Below, one piece after another: positions 41,905 to 48,701 of a stretch of 48,701 nucleotides of DNA. The notes beneath the pieces were generated by a model. The model searched no databases. It was not told the DNA's origin and saw only the letters and a program-made list of their open reading frames with translations. Position 1 is the first letter of the stretch, and every line of letters begins with the position of its first letter. Location: NCBI RefSeq assembly GCF_008923365.1, contig NZ_WBMR01000054.1:1-48701 (forward strand), in the 5' to 3' direction. Source of the stretch: Actinomadura montaniterrae (lineage in GTDB: Bacteria; Actinomycetota; Actinomycetes; Streptosporangiales; Streptosporangiaceae). Both the position numbers and the translations under genes were made by a program.

Positions 41905-42987
41905 TCAGTAGATCGAGACGCCGAAGGCGCTCAGCGCGGCTGTGACGGGCTGGAAGAACGTCGTGCCGCCGGAGGTGCAGTTGCCGCTGCCGCCGGAGGT
42001 GAGGCCGAGCGCGCTCGACCCGGCGAACAGTGAGCCGCCGCTGTCGCCCGGCTCGGCGCACACCGTGGTGCGGATCAGGCCGCTGACGCTGCCCTCCTGG
42101 TAGTTCACCGTCTGGTTGAGGGCGGTGACGCGGCCGCTGTGCAGGCCGGTGGTGCTGCCGCTGCGGTACACGGTCTGCCCGACCGTGGCGTTCGCGGCGC
42201 CGGTGATGTCGCGGGTGCCGCTGCTGTAGAGGCTCACGGACCCCTGGGTGTCGGCGGGGGTGGAGGTGTACTGGACGAGCCCGTAGTCGTGGCCGGGGAA
42301 CACGCTGCGGACGGTGCGGCCGAGCGTGCGGCCGGACGAGTCGGTCCACGTCGTGCCGATGTTGGTGCAGTGCCCGGCGGTGAGGAAGTAGTAGGTGCTG
42401 CCGCTGCGGACGTTGAAGCCGAGCGAGCAGCGGGCGCCGCTCGTGTAGATGGCCTCGCCGCCTCGGGTGAACGTGCGGAACGTCCCGGCGACGCGCTCGG
42501 TGCGGACGGCCGCGCCCTGCTTGGCGGCGGCGGCCTTCACCTTCTTCAGCGCGGCGCCCTTGACGCTGCCGTCCATGGTCAGGACGACCTGGTCGGTGGC
42601 GGGGTCCGCGGCCCAGGCGGTGCCGGGGACGGTCGCGTCGCGCTTGAGCGCGGCCATGACCTTCTTCAGGTCGGCGCCGCTGCGCGCGACGGTCTGCGGC
42701 ACCGCGCCGGCGGCGCGGACGGCCCGCGCGGACGCGGCGTCGGTCACCGTGACGACCAGCCGGTCTCCCTTCAGGTAGGAGCCGGCGGTGTGCGAGCCGA
42801 GCCGCTGCGCGAGCGCCGCGCCCACGGCTTCCTGCCCGGCCGCGGTGCTCGCGGCGAACACGGTGCCGGCGGCGGACGCGGCGGACGGGGACGCCGCGTG
42901 CGCGGGGACGCCGGCGAGGGCGGTCGCCAGCAGGCCGGTCGCCGTCAGGGTGACGGCGCCGCCGACGCGTGCGTGACGGATCTTCAC
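41905..42987 (-). CDS. Secreted S1-family serine protease with propeptide (streptogrisin/alpha-lytic type)
   Basis: This 360-residue pre-pro-protease has a signal peptide at 1 to about 31 (KIRHARVGGAVTLTATGLLA... ending AHAA). A pro-region of about 130 residues is rich in Ala and Lys. The mature protease starts near GEAIYTSGARCSLGFNV. The triad is His in FLTAGHC, Asp in GHDYGLV and Ser in EPGDSGGSLF; Cys pairs flank these as in streptogrisins. Pro-regions of this type assist folding and are cut off outside the cell. The start GTG at 42987 has GGAGG five bases upstream. It is probably unrelated to the NRPS cluster, although a secreted protease next to it could act on an exported product. Confidence 0.92.
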   Translation of the reverse strand: MKIRHARVGGAVTLTATGLLATALAGVPAHAASPSAASAAGTVFAASTAAGQEAVGAALAQRLGSHTAGSYLKGDRLVVTVTDAASARAVRAAGAVPQTVARSGADLKKVMAALKRDATVPGTAWAADPATDQVVLTMDGSVKGAALKKVKAAAAKQGAAVRTERVAGTFRTFTRGGEAIYTSGARCSLGFNVRSGSTYYFLTAGHCTNIGTTWTDSSGRTLGRTVRSVFPGHDYGLVQYTSTPADTQGSVSLYSSGTRDITGAANATVGQTVYRSGSTTGLHSGRVTALNQTVNYQEGSVSGLIRTTVCAEPGDSGGSLFAGSSALGLTSGGSGNCTSGGTTFFQPVTAALSAFGVSIY

Positions 42988-43273
42988 TGTGCCTCCAGGG
43001 GGGAGCGGGCACACCCGTGTGGTGCACCGGAGGTTCCGCACATCGTGGAAGAAGCGTCATCCGGGACGAAAGGGAAGAAAGTGCCTAAGTGCTGGTGATC
43101 GTCTTGTCACCATGGGTGCGCGCCCCCGGTCGCGGGCGGGGGAGCGGGCGCGGCTGGACGCGGAGTCCAATGGGCCTCCCCGCGCGGCGCTCCGCGTCGT
43201 ATGGTCGAGGCGGCGGGGGACCGGACATATGACGCGGATCCCCCGCCCCCGGTTCCCCGGCACGGGAGTGCCC
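42988..43273. promoter_or_regulatory. Divergent region between the protease gene and the Mkl-like ATPase gene
   Basis: These 286 bp contain the promoters of two divergent genes. They hold a small palindrome CACAC-CC-GTGTG (43010-43021) near the protease start and the 8-base-arm hairpin at 43213-43246. An in-frame ATG at 43229 is an alternative start for the ATPase. I see no open frame with coding character. Confidence 0.4.
43213..43246. promoter_or_regulatory. Inverted repeat GCGGGGGA...TCCCCCGC upstream of the ATPase gene
   Basis: Eight-base perfect arms (43213-43220 and 43239-43246) enclose an 18-base AT-richer loop with CATATG. It ends 27 bp before the chosen ATPase start. It could be an attenuating hairpin in the leader or an operator. 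Inference only. Confidence 0.4.
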
Positions 43274-44266
43274 ATGGGAGTCGAGATCCGGGTGGAAGGG
43301 CTGAGGAAGTCGTTCGGGCGGCAGGTCATCTGGGAGGACGTGTCGCTCACCGTCCCGGCGGGCGAGATCTCCGCGCTGCTCGGGCCGTCCGGCACCGGCA
43401 AGTCGGTGTTCCTGAAGAACCTCGTCGGGCTGCTGCGCCCCGACCGCGGCCACGTCTACGTCGGCGGCGGCGACGTCCCCCGGCTCGCCGAGGGCCGGCT
43501 GTACGAGATGCGCCGCCATTTCGGCGTGCTGTTCCAGGACGGCGCCCTGTTCGGCTCGATGAACATCTTCGACAACATCGCGTTCCCGCTGCGCGAGCAC
43601 ACCCGGAAGGGCGAGTCGGAGATCCGCCGGATCGTGCTGGAGAAGATGGAGATGGTGGGGCTCTCCGGCTCCGAGCACAAGCTGCCCGGCGAGATCTCCG
43701 GCGGGATGAAGAAGCGCGCCGGGCTGGCCCGCGCGCTCGTCCTCGACCCCGACATCATCCTGGCGGACGAGCCGGACTCCGGCCTGGACCCGGTCCGCAC
43801 CGCCTACCTGAACCAGCTGTTCGTCGACCTCAACGCCGAGATGGGCGCGACGTTCCTGATCGTCACGCACGACATCGGCACCGCCCGCGTGCTGCCCGAC
43901 AACCTCGGCCTGCTGTTCCGCCGCGGGCTGGTGATGTTCGGCCCGCGCGAGATGGTGCTGTCCAGCACGCACCCGGCGGTCAACCAGTTCTTCAACGCGC
44001 GCCGCGAGGGCCCGATCGGGATGGCCGAGGAGAAGGACCTGGCGGGCGTGGAGAGCGAGGCGCACGTCCCGCAGGCGATGCCGGGGCCGATCCCGCCGCA
44101 GCTGATGCCGAGCGACGGCAGCGTCCGGCCCGCGATGCGCCGCCCCGGCGCCTGGCTGCGGCAGCACGGCGTGACGCCGCCGCCCGGGTCGTTCATCGAC
44201 GGGCAGGGGAACGACTGGCTGGCGGACTGGGACCGGCTGACCGCGGCCCGGCGCCGTCCGGAGTGA
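43274..44266 (+). CDS. Mkl/MlaF-like ABC transporter ATP-binding protein
   Basis: This 330-residue ATPase has Walker A LLGPSGTGKSVFLK near residue 40, Q-loop LFQDGALFGS, signature ISGGMKKRAGLARAL, Walker B IILADEP and switch His in VTHDIG. The GPSGTGKS form and GGMKKR signature place it with MlaF/Mkl, the ATPases that energise MCE-type lipid or sterol importers. A C-terminal extension of about 75 residues (rich in Pro, ending TAARRRPE) is characteristic of the actinobacterial forms. No permease or MCE genes are next to it, which is common because the ATPase can serve several mce operons. It is therefore not a likely exporter for the NRPS product. The start is an ATG at 43274 after GGGAG. Confidence 0.88.
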   Translation: MGVEIRVEGLRKSFGRQVIWEDVSLTVPAGEISALLGPSGTGKSVFLKNLVGLLRPDRGHVYVGGGDVPRLAEGRLYEMRRHFGVLFQDGALFGSMNIFDNIAFPLREHTRKGESEIRRIVLEKMEMVGLSGSEHKLPGEISGGMKKRAGLARALVLDPDIILADEPDSGLDPVRTAYLNQLFVDLNAEMGATFLIVTHDIGTARVLPDNLGLLFRRGLVMFGPREMVLSSTHPAVNQFFNARREGPIGMAEEKDLAGVESEAHVPQAMPGPIPPQLMPSDGSVRPAMRRPGAWLRQHGVTPPPGSFIDGQGNDWLADWDRLTAARRRPE

Positions 44267-44324
44267 CGCCCGGGACGGGCGCGACGCACGTGACACCTGA
44301 CGGCGGGGACGGGAGAATGATCCG

Positions 44325-45278
44325 GTGACATTGCTTCTGTCCCGTTCCGAGCTGGAATCGCTGCTCGTCCCCGCCGCGTGCCTCGAGGCGCTGCGCCGCG
44401 GCTTCACCGCCGCCGAGGACGGCACGGTGCCGCGGCGCGTCGTGGCGAAAGTGCCGGGCCAGGGCACCGCCACGGCGCTGCTGCCCGGCGTGGTGGAGGA
44501 CATCCCCGCCTACACGGTGAAGGTGAACGCCAAGTTCCCGGGATCGCGGCCCGCGCTGCGCGGCGTGGTGTGCCTGCACGACCTCGGCACCGGCGAGCTG
44601 CTCGCGCTGCTGGACTCGGCGACCGTCACCGCGTGGCGCACCGGCCTCGCCGCCGCGCTCGGCACGCACGCCCTGGCCCGGCCCGCCGCCGACACGGTCG
44701 CGGTCATCGGCGCGGGCGCGCAGGCCGAGCTGGTGATGCGGGGGCTGGCGGAGCTGCGGCCGGTGCGCGGGCTGACCGTCTGCGACCTGGACGCCGACCG
44801 CGCCGCCGCGTTCGCGGAGCGGCACGGCGAGCGGCTCGGCGCGCGGGCGTCGGTCGCGGCCGATCCGCGCGACGCCGTCCGGGGCGCCGGGATCGTCGTC
44901 GTGGCGACGTGGGCGCGCCGCCCGCTGCTGCACGCCGCCGACGTCGCGCCGGGCACCCACGTCACCTCGCTCGGCGCGGACGAGCCCGGGAAGGCCGAGC
45001 TGGCGGCCGACCTGCTGGAGGGCGCCCGGGTGGTGGTCGACGACGTGCCGCTCGCGGTCGAGATGGGGGTGCTCGCGGGCGCGGGCCTGGACGTCAAGCA
45101 CGCGGCCGGGACGCTGCGCGACCTGCTGCTCGGCGAGGTGCCGGGCCGGGTGAAGGACGGCGAGGTGACGGTGTACGCGCCGGTCGGCCTGCCCTGGCAG
45201 GACCTCGCGCTGAGCTGGACGGCCTACCGGGCCGCCCGCGCCGCGGGGACGGGCCGGGAGACCGACTTCCTGGCGTGA
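44325..45278 (+). CDS. Ornithine cyclodeaminase/mu-crystallin family protein
   Basis: This 317-residue NAD(P)-binding protein has the family Rossmann motif VAVIGAGAQAELVMRGL near residue 127. The substrate-binding segment PAYTVKVNAKFPGSRPALRG contains the Lys expected for carboxylate binding. Members act as ornithine cyclodeaminases, imine reductases or alanine dehydrogenases; the sequence alone does not choose. It lies 58 bp downstream of the Mkl-like ATPase on the same strand. It is only a remote relative of the SbnB-like protein and lacks an sbnA partner, so I do not link it to Dap synthesis. The start is a GTG at 44325 with GGGAG about ten bases upstream. Confidence 0.82.
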   Translation: MTLLLSRSELESLLVPAACLEALRRGFTAAEDGTVPRRVVAKVPGQGTATALLPGVVEDIPAYTVKVNAKFPGSRPALRGVVCLHDLGTGELLALLDSATVTAWRTGLAAALGTHALARPAADTVAVIGAGAQAELVMRGLAELRPVRGLTVCDLDADRAAAFAERHGERLGARASVAADPRDAVRGAGIVVVATWARRPLLHAADVAPGTHVTSLGADEPGKAELAADLLEGARVVVDDVPLAVEMGVLAGAGLDVKHAAGTLRDLLLGEVPGRVKDGEVTVYAPVGLPWQDLALSWTAYRAARAAGTGRETDFLA

Positions 45279-45301
45279 CCGCACCGCCCCGCGCAGCGTA
45301 T

Positions 45302-45315
45302 TGAAACAGGTTCTA
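45302..45315. promoter_or_regulatory. KstR-like operator motif upstream of the SDR gene
   Basis: The 14 bases TGAAACAGGTTCTA match the TNN-AAC-NN-GTT-NNA pattern described for the sterol-catabolism repressor KstR at every fixed position. The site lies 52 bp upstream of the SDR start, in the region where its promoter should be. A second TAGTTC stretch follows directly. Binding is inferred from the pattern; a short motif can occur by chance. Confidence 0.5.
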
Positions 45316-45366
45316 GTTCCTGTCTAGGCTGGGCGGTCACGGGCGAACGACCGGGAGGTGACGCCG

Positions 45367-46167
45367 GTGATCCAGGACCGGTTCCGAATCGAGGGCAGGG
45401 TCGCGGTGGTGACCGGCGCGGGCCGCGGGATCGGCGCGGCCGCCGCGGTGGCGCTCGCCCAGGCCGGCGCGGACGTGGCGATCTCCGCCCGCACCGAGGA
45501 GCAGCTGCGCAAGGTGGCCGCGGAGATCGAGGCGGCCGGCCGGCGCGCCCTGGTCGTGCCCGCCGACCTGAGCCGGCCGGACGCGGCGGCCGAGCTCGCC
45601 GCGCGCGCCGCCGAGGGCCTCGGCCGCCTCGACATCGTGGTCAACAACATGGGCGGCACGATCCCGAACGCCTTCCTGGACACCACGCCCGAATACCTCG
45701 AGAACGCGTTCCAGTTCAATGTGAGCACCGCGCACGCGCTGACCCGCGCCGCCGTCCCGCACCTCCTGGAGTCCGCCACCGCGTCCGCGCCGGGCACCGT
45801 CGTCAACATCTCCTCGGTGATGGGACGGGTCGCCGGCCGCGGCTACCTCGCCTACGGCACGGCCAAGGCCGCCCTCGCCCACTACACCCGGCTCGCCGCC
45901 ACCGACCTCGCGCCGCGGATCCGCGTCAACGCGGTCGCCGTCGGCTCCGTCGCGACGTCCGCGCTCGACATCGTCATGACCAACGACGAGCTGCGCACGC
46001 AGATGGAGCGGGGCACCCCGCTCGGCCGCATCGGCGACCCCGAGGACGTCGCGGCGGCCGTGCTGTACCTCGCCTCGCCCGCGGCCGCCTACACCACCGG
46101 CACCGTACTGCGCGTCGACGGCGGCATCGACGTCCCGAACCTCGACCTCGGCCTGGAGGACCTGTGA
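45367..46167 (+). CDS. Short-chain dehydrogenase/reductase
   Basis: This 266-residue classical SDR has the cofactor motif VTGAGRGIGAAAAVALA, active-site support Asn in VVNNMGG, catalytic Ser in VNISSVMG and Tyr/Lys in YLAYGTAKAAL. The late GDPEDVAAAVLYLASP is also typical. It oxidises or reduces an alcohol/ketone, possibly on a steroid or acyl-CoA intermediate given the KstR-like site upstream. I chose the GTG at 45367, eight bases after GGGAGG; a GTG at 45358 overlaps that ribosome-binding site. The stop overlaps the next gene (GTGA), so the two are coupled and probably act in one pathway. Confidence 0.88.
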   Translation: MIQDRFRIEGRVAVVTGAGRGIGAAAAVALAQAGADVAISARTEEQLRKVAAEIEAAGRRALVVPADLSRPDAAAELAARAAEGLGRLDIVVNNMGGTIPNAFLDTTPEYLENAFQFNVSTAHALTRAAVPHLLESATASAPGTVVNISSVMGRVAGRGYLAYGTAKAALAHYTRLAATDLAPRIRVNAVAVGSVATSALDIVMTNDELRTQMERGTPLGRIGDPEDVAAAVLYLASPAAAYTTGTVLRVDGGIDVPNLDLGLEDL

Positions 46168-47228
46168 CGTACCGCGTCGTCCAGTGGAGCACCGGCAACG
46201 TCGGCCGGCACGCGATCGCGGGCATCGACGCCCGCCCCGACCTGGAACTGGCCGGGGTGTGGGTGTCCAACCCCGCCAAGATCGGCAAGGACGCCGGGGA
46301 GCTCGCCGGGCTCGGCCGCACCCTCGGCGTGACCGCGACCGGGTCGGAGGAGGAGCTGCTCGCGCTGCGCCCCGACTGCGTCGTCTACACCTCGATGGCC
46401 GACGTCCGGCTGATGGAGGCGATCGACGACCTGTGCCGCATCCTGCGCGCCGGGGTCAACGTCGTGTCCAGCAGCCCGGTGTTCCTGCAGTTCCCGGACG
46501 GCGTCGTCCCGCCGGAGATGTCCGATCCGGTGCGGGAGGCGGCGGAGGCGGGCGGCGCGTCGCTGTTCGTCAACGGCATCGACCCCGGCTTCGCCAACGA
46601 CGCGCTGCCGCTCGCCGTCACCGGCATCAGCGAGCGGATCGACCAGGTCCGCTGCATGGAGATCCTCAACTACGCCACCTACGACCAGGGCACCGTCCTG
46701 TTCGACATCATGGGGTTCGGCCGGTCCCTCGACGACACGCCGATGCTGCTGCAGCCGGGCGTCCTGACGATGGCGTGGGGCAGCGTCGTCCGCCAGCTCG
46801 CCGCCGGGCTCGGCGTGGAGCTGGACGAGGTCACCGAGCACCACACCCGGCTGCCCGCCCCCGAGACCTTCGAGGTGTCCTCCGGGACGATCGAGAAGGG
46901 CACCGCCGCCGCGCTCCGCTTCGAGGTGCGCGGGATGCGCGGCGGCGAACCCGTGATCGTCCTGGAGCACGTCACGCGGCTGCGCGACGACCTCGCCCCC
47001 GACTGGCCGCAGCCCGCCGGCGCCGGCTGCTACCGGGTCGAGGTGCGCGGCGAGCCGGACTACACCGTCGACCTCCAGCTCCTCGGCGGCGACGGCGACC
47101 ACAACACCGCGGGGCTGAAGGCGACCGCGATGCGGCTGGTCAACGCGGTCCCCGCGGTCGTCGCGGCGCCGCCCGGCCTGCTCACCGCGCTCGACCTGCC
47201 GCCGATCACCGGCCGCGGCCTGCTCTAG
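46164..47228 (+). CDS. Dihydrodipicolinate-reductase-like NAD(P)-binding protein
   Basis: This 354-residue protein has an N-terminal Rossmann fold like that of DapB-type dehydrogenases (TYRVVQWSTGNVGRHAIAGI). The long C-terminal region contains VNGIDPGFANDALPLAV and EILNYATYDQGTVLFDIMGF. Related actinobacterial proteins are annotated as 2,4-diaminopentanoate or dihydrodipicolinate reductase-like. Their substrates are mostly unknown, and a role in lysine synthesis is unlikely. The GTG start overlaps the SDR stop (GTGA), indicating coupled translation. The stop TAG lies in the first copy of a 15-bp tandem duplication that separates it from the convergent gene. Confidence 0.85.
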   Translation: MTYRVVQWSTGNVGRHAIAGIDARPDLELAGVWVSNPAKIGKDAGELAGLGRTLGVTATGSEEELLALRPDCVVYTSMADVRLMEAIDDLCRILRAGVNVVSSSPVFLQFPDGVVPPEMSDPVREAAEAGGASLFVNGIDPGFANDALPLAVTGISERIDQVRCMEILNYATYDQGTVLFDIMGFGRSLDDTPMLLQPGVLTMAWGSVVRQLAAGLGVELDEVTEHHTRLPAPETFEVSSGTIEKGTAAALRFEVRGMRGGEPVIVLEHVTRLRDDLAPDWPQPAGAGCYRVEVRGEPDYTVDLQLLGGDGDHNTAGLKATAMRLVNAVPAVVAAPPGLLTALDLPPITGRGLL

Positions 47229-47244
47229 CGCGGCCTGCTCTAGC
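47215..47244. repeat. 15-bp tandem duplication carrying both convergent stop codons
   Basis: The unit GCGGCCTGCTCTAGC occurs twice in direct succession (47215-47229 and 47230-47244). The CTAG in copy 1 ends the plus-strand reductase gene; the CTAG in copy 2 ends the minus-strand fusion gene. Elsewhere in this window two convergent pairs share a single CTAG, so this looks like a recent duplication that pulled apart one shared stop. Confidence 0.9.
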
Positions 47245-48079
47245 GCGGGGCCGGGGCGGCGTTCAGGACCGGGACGAGCACGTCCTCCTCCCGGTCCAGG
47301 TGCGCCTCCAGGTCGGCGGTGAGCCGGTCCACGTCGGCGGCGAGGGCCGCGCGGTCCGGCGCGCCGTCGGTGACGAGGTCGCGCAGCCGGTCCACGATCG
47401 TCTTGATCGCCTCGTGCTCCGCGCGCATCCGCGCCAGCGCCGGCGCCAGCCCGGGGTGGTCCCGCTCGACGCCGGGGAACAGCATCAGGTCCTCGCCCGC
47501 GTGGTGGTTGCCGAGCCCCTGGCACAGCACCAGGCAGTTCACGCGGAGCTGCGCGCCGAGCCCCGGACCGGACGCGGCGACCTCCGCGCGGATCCGGCGC
47601 AGCTCGTCGCGGAACGCGTCGTGCACCGCGACGAGCATGTCGCCGGGGCGCTCCGGCCCGGGCGGCGGGCCCTCGGCCGTCTGCACCAGCGCGACGACCG
47701 GCAGCGTCCGGCCCGACTTCGCCTCGTACTCGGCCCAGCCGGGGTCGCTCTCCGCGGCCCGCGCGAACGCCCGGTCGCGCTCGTCGCCCTCCAGGACGAC
47801 CGCCTCCGCCTCGTACCTGAACGCGCCGCTCTCCACGGTCACGCGCGGGTTCGCGACGAGGTTGTGGAACCATGCTGGGTGCTTCGGTGAGCCGCCCGCG
47901 GACGCGATGACGAGGACGCGCCCGATGCCGTCCGGCAGGTAGCCGAGCGGCGTGGTGTGCGGGGCGCCCGTCCGCGCCCCGGTGGTGGTCAGCAGGAGCA
48001 GCCGGCCGCCCTCGAAGGGGCCGCCGACCCGGCCGCCGTTCGCGCGGAACTCCGCGATGACCTGCTCGTTGAAATCCAT
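47240..48079 (-). CDS. Fusion of F420-dependent (Ddn-type) nitroreductase domain with hemerythrin HHE domain
   Basis: This 279-residue protein has two domains. Residues 1 to about 140 form a Ddn-like split barrel: DFNEQVIAEFRANGG, then LLLLTTTGARTGAPHTTPLG and GGSPKHPAWFHNLVANPRVT, the F420-binding signature. Residues 140-279 form a hemerythrin-like four-helix bundle with metal-ligand candidates in VAVHDAFRDEL, GNHHAGEDLMLFP, AEHEAIKTIV and HLDREEDVLVPVL. The first half uses F420H2 to reduce quinones or nitro compounds in known relatives. The second could bind a di-iron centre sensing oxygen or NO. The start is the ATG at 48079; a longer frame reads through the repeat array upstream. It is convergent with the reductase gene. 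Confidence 0.88.
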   Translation of the reverse strand: MDFNEQVIAEFRANGGRVGGPFEGGRLLLLTTTGARTGAPHTTPLGYLPDGIGRVLVIASAGGSPKHPAWFHNLVANPRVTVESGAFRYEAEAVVLEGDERDRAFARAAESDPGWAEYEAKSGRTLPVVALVQTAEGPPPGPERPGDMLVAVHDAFRDELRRIRAEVAASGPGLGAQLRVNCLVLCQGLGNHHAGEDLMLFPGVERDHPGLAPALARMRAEHEAIKTIVDRLRDLVTDGAPDRAALAADVDRLTADLEAHLDREEDVLVPVLNAAPAPR

Positions 48080-48152
48080 TCTGCGGTGGTCGTCCTCTCT
48101 GTTTCCGGGCATGGCGAATCGACTATCGAAAGGGAATGCGCGCAGGCCGTCG

Positions 48153-48206
48153 AACGGCATGCGAAACGGCACGCGGAACGGCGCAGGGAATAGCGCGCCG
48201 AACGGC
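48153..48206. repeat. Degenerate 12-bp repeats with AACGGC core
   Basis: AACGGC occurs at 48153, 48165, 48177 and 48201, and the degenerate AATAGC at 48189, all exactly 12 bp apart. Read on the minus strand the core is GCCGTT, the same core and period as the array within grpE (2029-2076). It lies about 75-130 bp upstream of the fusion gene start, so it could be a phased set of protein-binding sites or a decaying minisatellite. Confidence 0.7.
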
Positions 48207-48403
48207 GTGTGGAGAAAAGGGGAAGGCGTCCGCGGGCGGCGGCGCCCAGCGGGCACGCCGCTGACATCGCGCTATGCGGAGAAGGAGAAAGGAGGGGAAG
48301 GGCAGGGCGGGCCGCGCGCCCGCCTCCGGCTCACTCGGAGGCCGGGTGCCTCACTCGCTCGTGGCCCATGGCCGACCCGGCAGTCACGGAAACGAACCTA
48401 CTC

Positions 48404-48432
48404 AAACCGCGCGCATTTCTCAAGTGCGGTTT
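48404..48432 (-). terminator. Hairpin downstream of the LuxR gene
   Basis: The arms AAACCGC (48404-48410) and GCGGTTT (48426-48432) are perfectly complementary over seven bases with a 15-base loop. The hairpin sits 13 bp beyond the minus-strand LuxR stop. It is suitable as a terminator for that gene, although no long U-run follows. Confidence 0.5.
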
Positions 48433-48445
48433 CCCGGCCCCTTTT

Positions 48446-48701
48446 TCACAGTCCTTCGCGGAGGACGAGCGCGGCGGCCTGGGTGCGGCCGCTGACGTTC
48501 AGTTTCGCGAGGATGTTGGAGACGTGCACGCTCGCGGTCTTCGGGGAGATGAACAGCGCCGCCGCGATCTCCTTGTTGTTGCGTCCCTCGGCGACAAGTT
48601 TCAGCACCTCCCGCTCCCGCGCGGTCAGCGCGGCGAACGGCCCCGCCGGGGCGGGGGCGGCGGCCCGGCCGGCGCCGGTGTCCAGCCGGGCGCGGGAGCC
48701 G
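48446..48701 (-). CDS. LuxR-family response regulator or LAL-type regulator, C-terminal part (N-terminus outside window)
   Basis: The last 85 codons are visible. They encode a LuxR-type helix-turn-helix: LTAREREVLKLVAEGRNNKE, then IAAALFISPKTASVHVSNIL and a final AKLNVSGRTQAAALVLREGL. The wording of the recognition helix (SPKTASVHVSNILAKL) is common in large LAL-type and response-regulator LuxR proteins. An Ala/Pro-rich linker precedes the domain. The sensor or receiver part lies beyond the right edge. No target can be named; the AACGGC array in the downstream intergenic region is near but not obviously its site. Confidence 0.88.
   Translation of the reverse strand, partial: GSRARLDTGAGRAAAPAPAGPFAALTAREREVLKLVAEGRNNKEIAAALFISPKTASVHVSNILAKLNVSGRTQAAALVLREGL

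Larger units (their letters stand above)
48080..48445. promoter_or_regulatory. 366-bp intergenic region between the fusion gene and the LuxR gene
   Basis: No gene is visible. Both flanking genes lie on the minus strand, so this is the promoter region of the fusion gene and the 3' region of the LuxR gene. It holds the 12-bp repeat array (48153-48206), a purine-rich AGAAGGAGAAAGGAGGGGAAG stretch starting near 48279, and a hairpin close to the LuxR stop (48404-48432). A minus-strand frame through the array gives a Pro-Phe-repeat peptide, which I regard as non-coding. Confidence 0.5.

Noticed and set aside
43274..44266. The ABC ATPase as exporter of the peptide
   Set aside because: Its signature and C-terminal extension are of the Mkl/MlaF lipid-import type, and a terminator-like hairpin plus a divergent gene separate it from the cluster.
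44325..45278. Second sbnB copy
   Set aside because: It belongs to the same broad family but differs in motifs and lacks an sbnA partner; it is better left as a generic cyclodeaminase-family protein.
48080..48256. N-terminal extension of the nitroreductase-hemerythrin gene with a Pro-Phe repeat
   Set aside because: The peptide repeat simply reflects the 12-bp DNA array; the ATG at 48079 gives the family-typical N-terminus.
1..48701. tRNA, rRNA, CRISPR arrays, insertion sequences and integrase or attachment sites
   Set aside because: Looked for and not found; no transposase-like frame or regular spacer array is visible.

Overview
The window is very GC-rich DNA with a GTG/TTG-rich start repertoire and tightly packed genes. 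It carries typical actinobacterial families: predicted F420-dependent enzymes, an Mkl-type ABC ATPase, a streptogrisin-like protease, heteromeric-type acyl-CoA dehydrogenase and FadD genes, and MbtH. This points to a filamentous actinomycete, possibly of the Streptosporangiales/Actinomadura kind. The family-level guess is inference; no rRNA or tRNA gene is present to test it.

Layout. 1-2753 (minus): a GrpE-Hsp70-unknown chaperone operon. 2933-14677: mostly single-gene housekeeping and accessory metabolism. In order: ACT-domain protein, acyl-CoA synthetase, PfkB kinase, class II aldolase, crotonase, membrane protein, PPOX/F420 enzyme, alpha/beta hydrolase, ADP-ribosylglycohydrolase, AraC regulator, DUF2000 protein, acyl-CoA dehydrogenase, a small hypothetical protein and a Uma2 protein. 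14724-41836: a nonribosomal peptide cluster. 41905-48701: secreted protease, Mkl-like ATPase, ornithine cyclodeaminase-family protein, SDR plus dihydrodipicolinate-reductase-like pair, a nitroreductase-hemerythrin fusion and a LuxR fragment.

The NRPS cluster. sbnB and sbnA (minus strand) should make L-2,3-diaminopropionate (Dap). Divergent to them is a stand-alone adenylation protein (A*) that stops just after motif A8. After a 494-bp leader come three NRPS genes, MbtH, a GNAT and a type II thioesterase, joined by overlapping start/stop codons. The assembly line reads C-A-PCP / C-[A C-terminal piece only]-PCP / C-A(Thr)-PCP-E // C-A-PCP-C-A(Thr)-PCP-E // C-A-PCP-TE. It should build a hexapeptide: aa1, probably Dap, D-Thr, aa4, D-Thr, and aa6 (probably aliphatic).

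The most striking point is that A* lacks the end of an adenylation domain (A9-A10 and the catalytic lysine), while module 2 of the first NRPS has lost A1-A8 and keeps only that end. The two breakpoints fall in the same loop. The natural reading is one adenylation domain split over two polypeptides. Dap activation would then need docking of A* onto the assembly line. All functional statements here are inferred from reading the sequence; no database search was possible.
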